Below, one piece after another: positions 61,426 through 64,000 of a stretch of 64,000 nt of DNA; the first letter of the stretch is position 1; every line of letters begins with the position of its first letter. Source of the stretch: Ruegeria lacuscaerulensis (GTDB taxonomy: Bacteria; Pseudomonadota; Alphaproteobacteria; Rhodobacterales; Rhodobacteraceae); the NCBI RefSeq assembly GCF_013031245.1, contig NZ_WPZL01000011.1, forward strand, positions 62,001 to 126,000, read 5' to 3'. A model generated the notes under the pieces. The model was not told where the DNA came from. It did no database searches and worked only from the letters and a program-made list of their open reading frames with translations. The position numbers and the translations under genes are program-made.

Positions 61426-63674
61426 CGGCGCTTGCGCTCGATCTTGCGTTTGATCTTGTCTTTCTTGCGTTTGGAACTGACCGCTTTGCGTCGGGTTGGC
61501 CGCTTGGCTGGTCCGCGACCACGTGGCAGGGCCTGATCGTCGATCGACAACAGTTCCAATTCCAGCCCGCCGGTCACCGGCGTCGCCTCGGTCAAACGCA
61601 CCGTAACCCGTTGACCAATGGCGATGATCAACCCGGTATCCGAGCCCATCAGCGTTCCAGCCTCGCGGTCGAAATGAAAGAACTCCCGCCCGAGCGAGCG
61701 CACGGGCACCAGACCATCCGCGCCAGTTTCATCCATTTTCACGAAGGCACCGAAACGCGCGATACCGCTGATCCGTCCCGAAAACTCATTGCCCACCCGT
61801 TCGCTCAGATAGGCGGCCAGGTAGCGATCCGTCGTGTCCCGTTCCGCCATCATCGAGCGGCGCTCGGTGTCCGAGATATGGGTGGCGGTTTCGTCCAGGC
61901 GCACGATTTCATCCTCGGTCAGCCCGTCCTTGCCCCACCCATGGGCCGTTATCAGCGCGCGGTGCACGATCAGGTCGGCATAGCGCCGGATGGGCGAAGT
62001 GAAATGCGCATAGTTCTTTAGCGCCAGCCCGAAATGTCCGAAATTCTCGGGGTTGTAATAGGCCTGCGCCATCGACCGCAGCGTGCTGAGATTGATCAGT
62101 TCGGCATCCTCGGTTCCCACGGCAGCATTCAGCAGCGCGTTCAAGTGCCGGGTTTGCAGCACCTGCCCCTTTGCCAGATTCAACCCCGCGGCCTGCGCGG
62201 TTTCCCGCAGGCTTTCCAGCTTCTCGGGCGCGGGTTCTTCGTGCACGCGGAACAGCAACGGGCGACGTTTGGCGATCAGGGTCTCGGCGGCGGCCACATT
62301 GGCAAGGACCATGAACTCTTCGATCAGCTTGTGCGCATCCAGTCGCTCGCGGAAGGCCACGCTTTCGACCTCACCCTGTTCGCTGAGGACGATCTTGCGT
62401 TCGGGCAGGTCCAGATCCAGCGGCTGCCGCGCCACCCGCGCCTTTTTCAGCGCCTCATAGGCGGCGTAAAGCGGTTTCAAAACCGGTCCTAACAATGGTC
62501 CGGTGCGATCATTGGGAGTGCCGTCGATGGCCTCCTGCACTTCGGCGTAATGCAAGGACGCGGCTGAGCGCATCAGCCCTCGTACAAACCGATGCCCGAT
62601 TTTGTTGCCATCAGCGTCGATCTGCATCCGCACCGCAATACAGGCGCGCGGGACGCCTTCGTGCAGCGAACACAGATCGCCCGACAATCGATCCGGCAGC
62701 ATTGGCACCACACGGTCGGGGAAGTAACTGGAATTGCCCCGCTTGCGTGCCTCGCGGTCCAGAGCGGTGCCCGGCTGCACATAAGCGGCGACATCTGCGA
62801 TGGCGACCCAGATCACATGTCCGTCAGGGTTCTTGGGATCATCGTCGGCATGGGCGTAACAGGCGTCGTCATGGTCCCGCGCATCCGAGGGGTCGATAGT
62901 CAGCAAAGGCATATCGCGCAAGTCTTCGCGCCCTTTCAAGCCGACGGGTTTAGCCTTGTCGGCCTCGTCGATCACCTTGTCGGGGAAATCATCGGGAATG
63001 CCGTGCTGATGGATGGCGATCAGAGACACGGCTTTGGGGGCCGACGGATCGCCCAGCCGTTCCACAACCCGCGCGCGCGGCAGACCCATACGGTTCTTGG
63101 GACCGGCCTGTTCGGCCTCGACCAGTTCCCCGTCCTTGGCGCCCAGCACAGCACCGTCGGCGACCAGCCATTCAGTCTGGCCAGCTTTGTCGATGGGCAC
63201 GATACGCCCGCCCTCGGCACCTTTGCGGAAGATACCCACGATGCGGCGCGGGTTGGTTCCAATGCGGCGGATCAGGCGGGCTTCGTAATTGTGGTCCTCT
63301 TCATGCACAACCGTCAGGCGCGCGAGAATGCGGTCACCCTCGCCCAGCGCGGGATCACTGGCGCGGGCGATGATCAGAACGGTGGGCTCGACCCCTTCGC
63401 CATGCCATTCCAGCGGGCGCGCGAACAGGTCGCCATCCGCATTGGGCGCCTTGACCTGCAACACGCTGACCGGTGGCAGGCGGTCCGGATCACGGTAGCT
63501 GCGCTTGCGCTTTTCCAGATGTCCTTCGGCCTCAAGCTCTTTGAGGATACGCTTCAGATCAATCCGATCCGCGCCCTTGATGCCAAAGGCTTTGGCGATG
63601 TCGCGTTTCGAGGTCAGGGTGGGGTTCGCCGAGATCCAGTCGAGGACCTCCTGCTTGGTGGGGATGCGAGTCAT
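61416..63674 (-). CDS. rnr: Ribonuclease R
   Basis: 752 residues. Order: N-terminal helix-turn-helix (SKRDIAKAFGIKGADRIDLKRILKELEAEGHL), cold-shock domains, the RNB catalytic domain with LLTIDPSDARDHDDACYAH (active-site Asp cluster) near residue 265, HFTSPIRRYADLIVHR near residue 560, a C-terminal S1 domain (GRISGIARFGAFVKMDETGADG), and a Lys/Arg tail. It is a 3'-5' exoribonuclease that degrades structured RNA and takes part in tmRNA-linked decay. Tail to tail with the DUF1801 gene, overlapping by ten bases. Confidence 0.96.
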   Translation of the reverse strand: MTRIPTKQEVLDWISANPTLTSKRDIAKAFGIKGADRIDLKRILKELEAEGHLEKRKRSYRDPDRLPPVSVLQVKAPNADGDLFARPLEWHGEGVEPTVLIIARASDPALGEGDRILARLTVVHEEDHNYEARLIRRIGTNPRRIVGIFRKGAEGGRIVPIDKAGQTEWLVADGAVLGAKDGELVEAEQAGPKNRMGLPRARVVERLGDPSAPKAVSLIAIHQHGIPDDFPDKVIDEADKAKPVGLKGREDLRDMPLLTIDPSDARDHDDACYAHADDDPKNPDGHVIWVAIADVAAYVQPGTALDREARKRGNSSYFPDRVVPMLPDRLSGDLCSLHEGVPRACIAVRMQIDADGNKIGHRFVRGLMRSAASLHYAEVQEAIDGTPNDRTGPLLGPVLKPLYAAYEALKKARVARQPLDLDLPERKIVLSEQGEVESVAFRERLDAHKLIEEFMVLANVAAAETLIAKRRPLLFRVHEEPAPEKLESLRETAQAAGLNLAKGQVLQTRHLNALLNAAVGTEDAELINLSTLRSMAQAYYNPENFGHFGLALKNYAHFTSPIRRYADLIVHRALITAHGWGKDGLTEDEIVRLDETATHISDTERRSMMAERDTTDRYLAAYLSERVGNEFSGRISGIARFGAFVKMDETGADGLVPVRSLGREFFHFDREAGTLMGSDTGLIIAIGQRVTVRLTEATPVTGGLELELLSIDDQALPRGRGPAKRPTRRKAVSSKRKKDKIKRKIERKRRQR

Positions 63675-63732
63675 AAATTCGGCCTACCACGGCGATGCGA
63701 CTGCGTCATGACCAAAAAAGCAGTGTAACGGA

Positions 63733-64000
63733 TCAGGATTGCAGATCGGCCACCGTATCGACGTCGCGTAGTTGGTCAAGCAAGGCCACCCGACATCCGC
63801 CAGCCGAAGCCAGCGTGTCGGCCAGCGCATGTTCGGTGGACCAGCGGACATTGCGGAACAGACCTGACGGCAGCGCGCCATAGCGCTGCGTACCGACCAG
63901 CCAGTATCCGCCATCCGGCGCTGGGCCGAACACCATCTGGTTCTGCCCCAACGACCTGAAGGCCTGCGCGATGTGCCCTCGCGTGATGCCGGGGATATCC
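63733..64000 (-). CDS. DUF2064 / TIGR04282 glycosyltransferase, C-terminal part
   Basis: The frame is open to the window edge, giving 88 residues. DIPGITRGHIAQAFRSL and VFGPAPDGGYWLVG are the typical blocks of the DUF2064 (TIGR04282) family, nucleotide-diphospho-sugar transferase-like proteins often found near arsenosugar or B12-type clusters. Only the C-terminal half is visible, so no further domain can be checked. It lies upstream of rnr on the same strand with a 58-bp gap. Confidence 0.75.
   Translation of the reverse strand, partial: DIPGITRGHIAQAFRSLGQNQMVFGPAPDGGYWLVGTQRYGALPSGLFRNVRWSTEHALADTLASAGGCRVALLDQLRDVDTVADLQS

Overview
The window looks like chromosomal DNA of a marine alphaproteobacterium of the Rhodobacteraceae (Roseobacter group). 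Reasons: a CcrM-type methylase, an flaF-flbT-flagellin cluster, a DUF1217 flagellar protein, TldE/CysQ/KdtA-like/LpxK in tandem, a DinB with an N-terminal zinc ribbon, two class III nucleotide cyclases, high GC and dense head-to-tail genes with ATGA/TGATG overlaps. No insertion sequence, prophage, CRISPR array or rRNA operon was seen.

Layout. 1-7 kb: end of a DUF2125 protein, pmbA, cysQ, a Kdo-transferase-like gene and lpxK; then dsbA-like and dciA (minus) opposite mutY. 7-13.5 kb: alkB, a membrane adenylate/guanylate cyclase, ccrM with a promoter rich in GANTC, rnhB, small secreted proteins and a membrane-anchored winged-helix protein. 13.6-21 kb: a DUF427-cyclase fusion and a flagellar block (DUF1217, flbT, flaF, flagellin, flgN-like, flgJ-like, fliK, flgD). 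21-29.6 kb: polyamine (putrescine-type) uptake and catabolism, with potFGHI plus an FAD oxidase, divergent from a GntR regulator and an omega-aminotransferase; repeated TTGGATTTGATCAA operators lie between. 29.8-41.3 kb: small hypotheticals (one frameshifted), clpB, a lipoprotein, pyrF, a likely small RNA, dinB, an N-formylglutamate amidohydrolase, tRNA-Val(GAC), rpmJ, a BNR-repeat protein, an iron-binding protein with a probable iron-responsive promoter, and XRE and GNAT genes.

41.3-53.8 kb is the most unusual part. A minus-strand locus encodes two di-haem cytochrome c peroxidases, a Tat-exported Rieske protein, an arsenite-oxidase-like molybdenum enzyme, a HEAT-repeat protein, a cupredoxin and MoeA. 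This gene set matches the iodate reductase (Idr) type of cluster (idrA, idrB, idrP1, idrP2). The residues expected for arsenite binding are only half conserved. The locus is bracketed by two wrecked regulators: a hybrid sensor kinase upstream and an OmpR-type response regulator downstream, each with several independent lesions. An intact-looking set of three tandem 10-bp repeats remains in front of the operon. The structural genes therefore look intact while their two-component control appears lost.

53.8-64 kb: GNAT, the de novo NAD operon nadA-nadB-nadC, an MltB-type transglycosylase, a WYL-domain regulator facing a GST gene across a 17-bp palindrome, a DUF1801 protein, RNase R, and the end of a DUF2064 glycosyltransferase cut by the window edge.

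Gene functions are family assignments read from motifs by eye; no database search was run.
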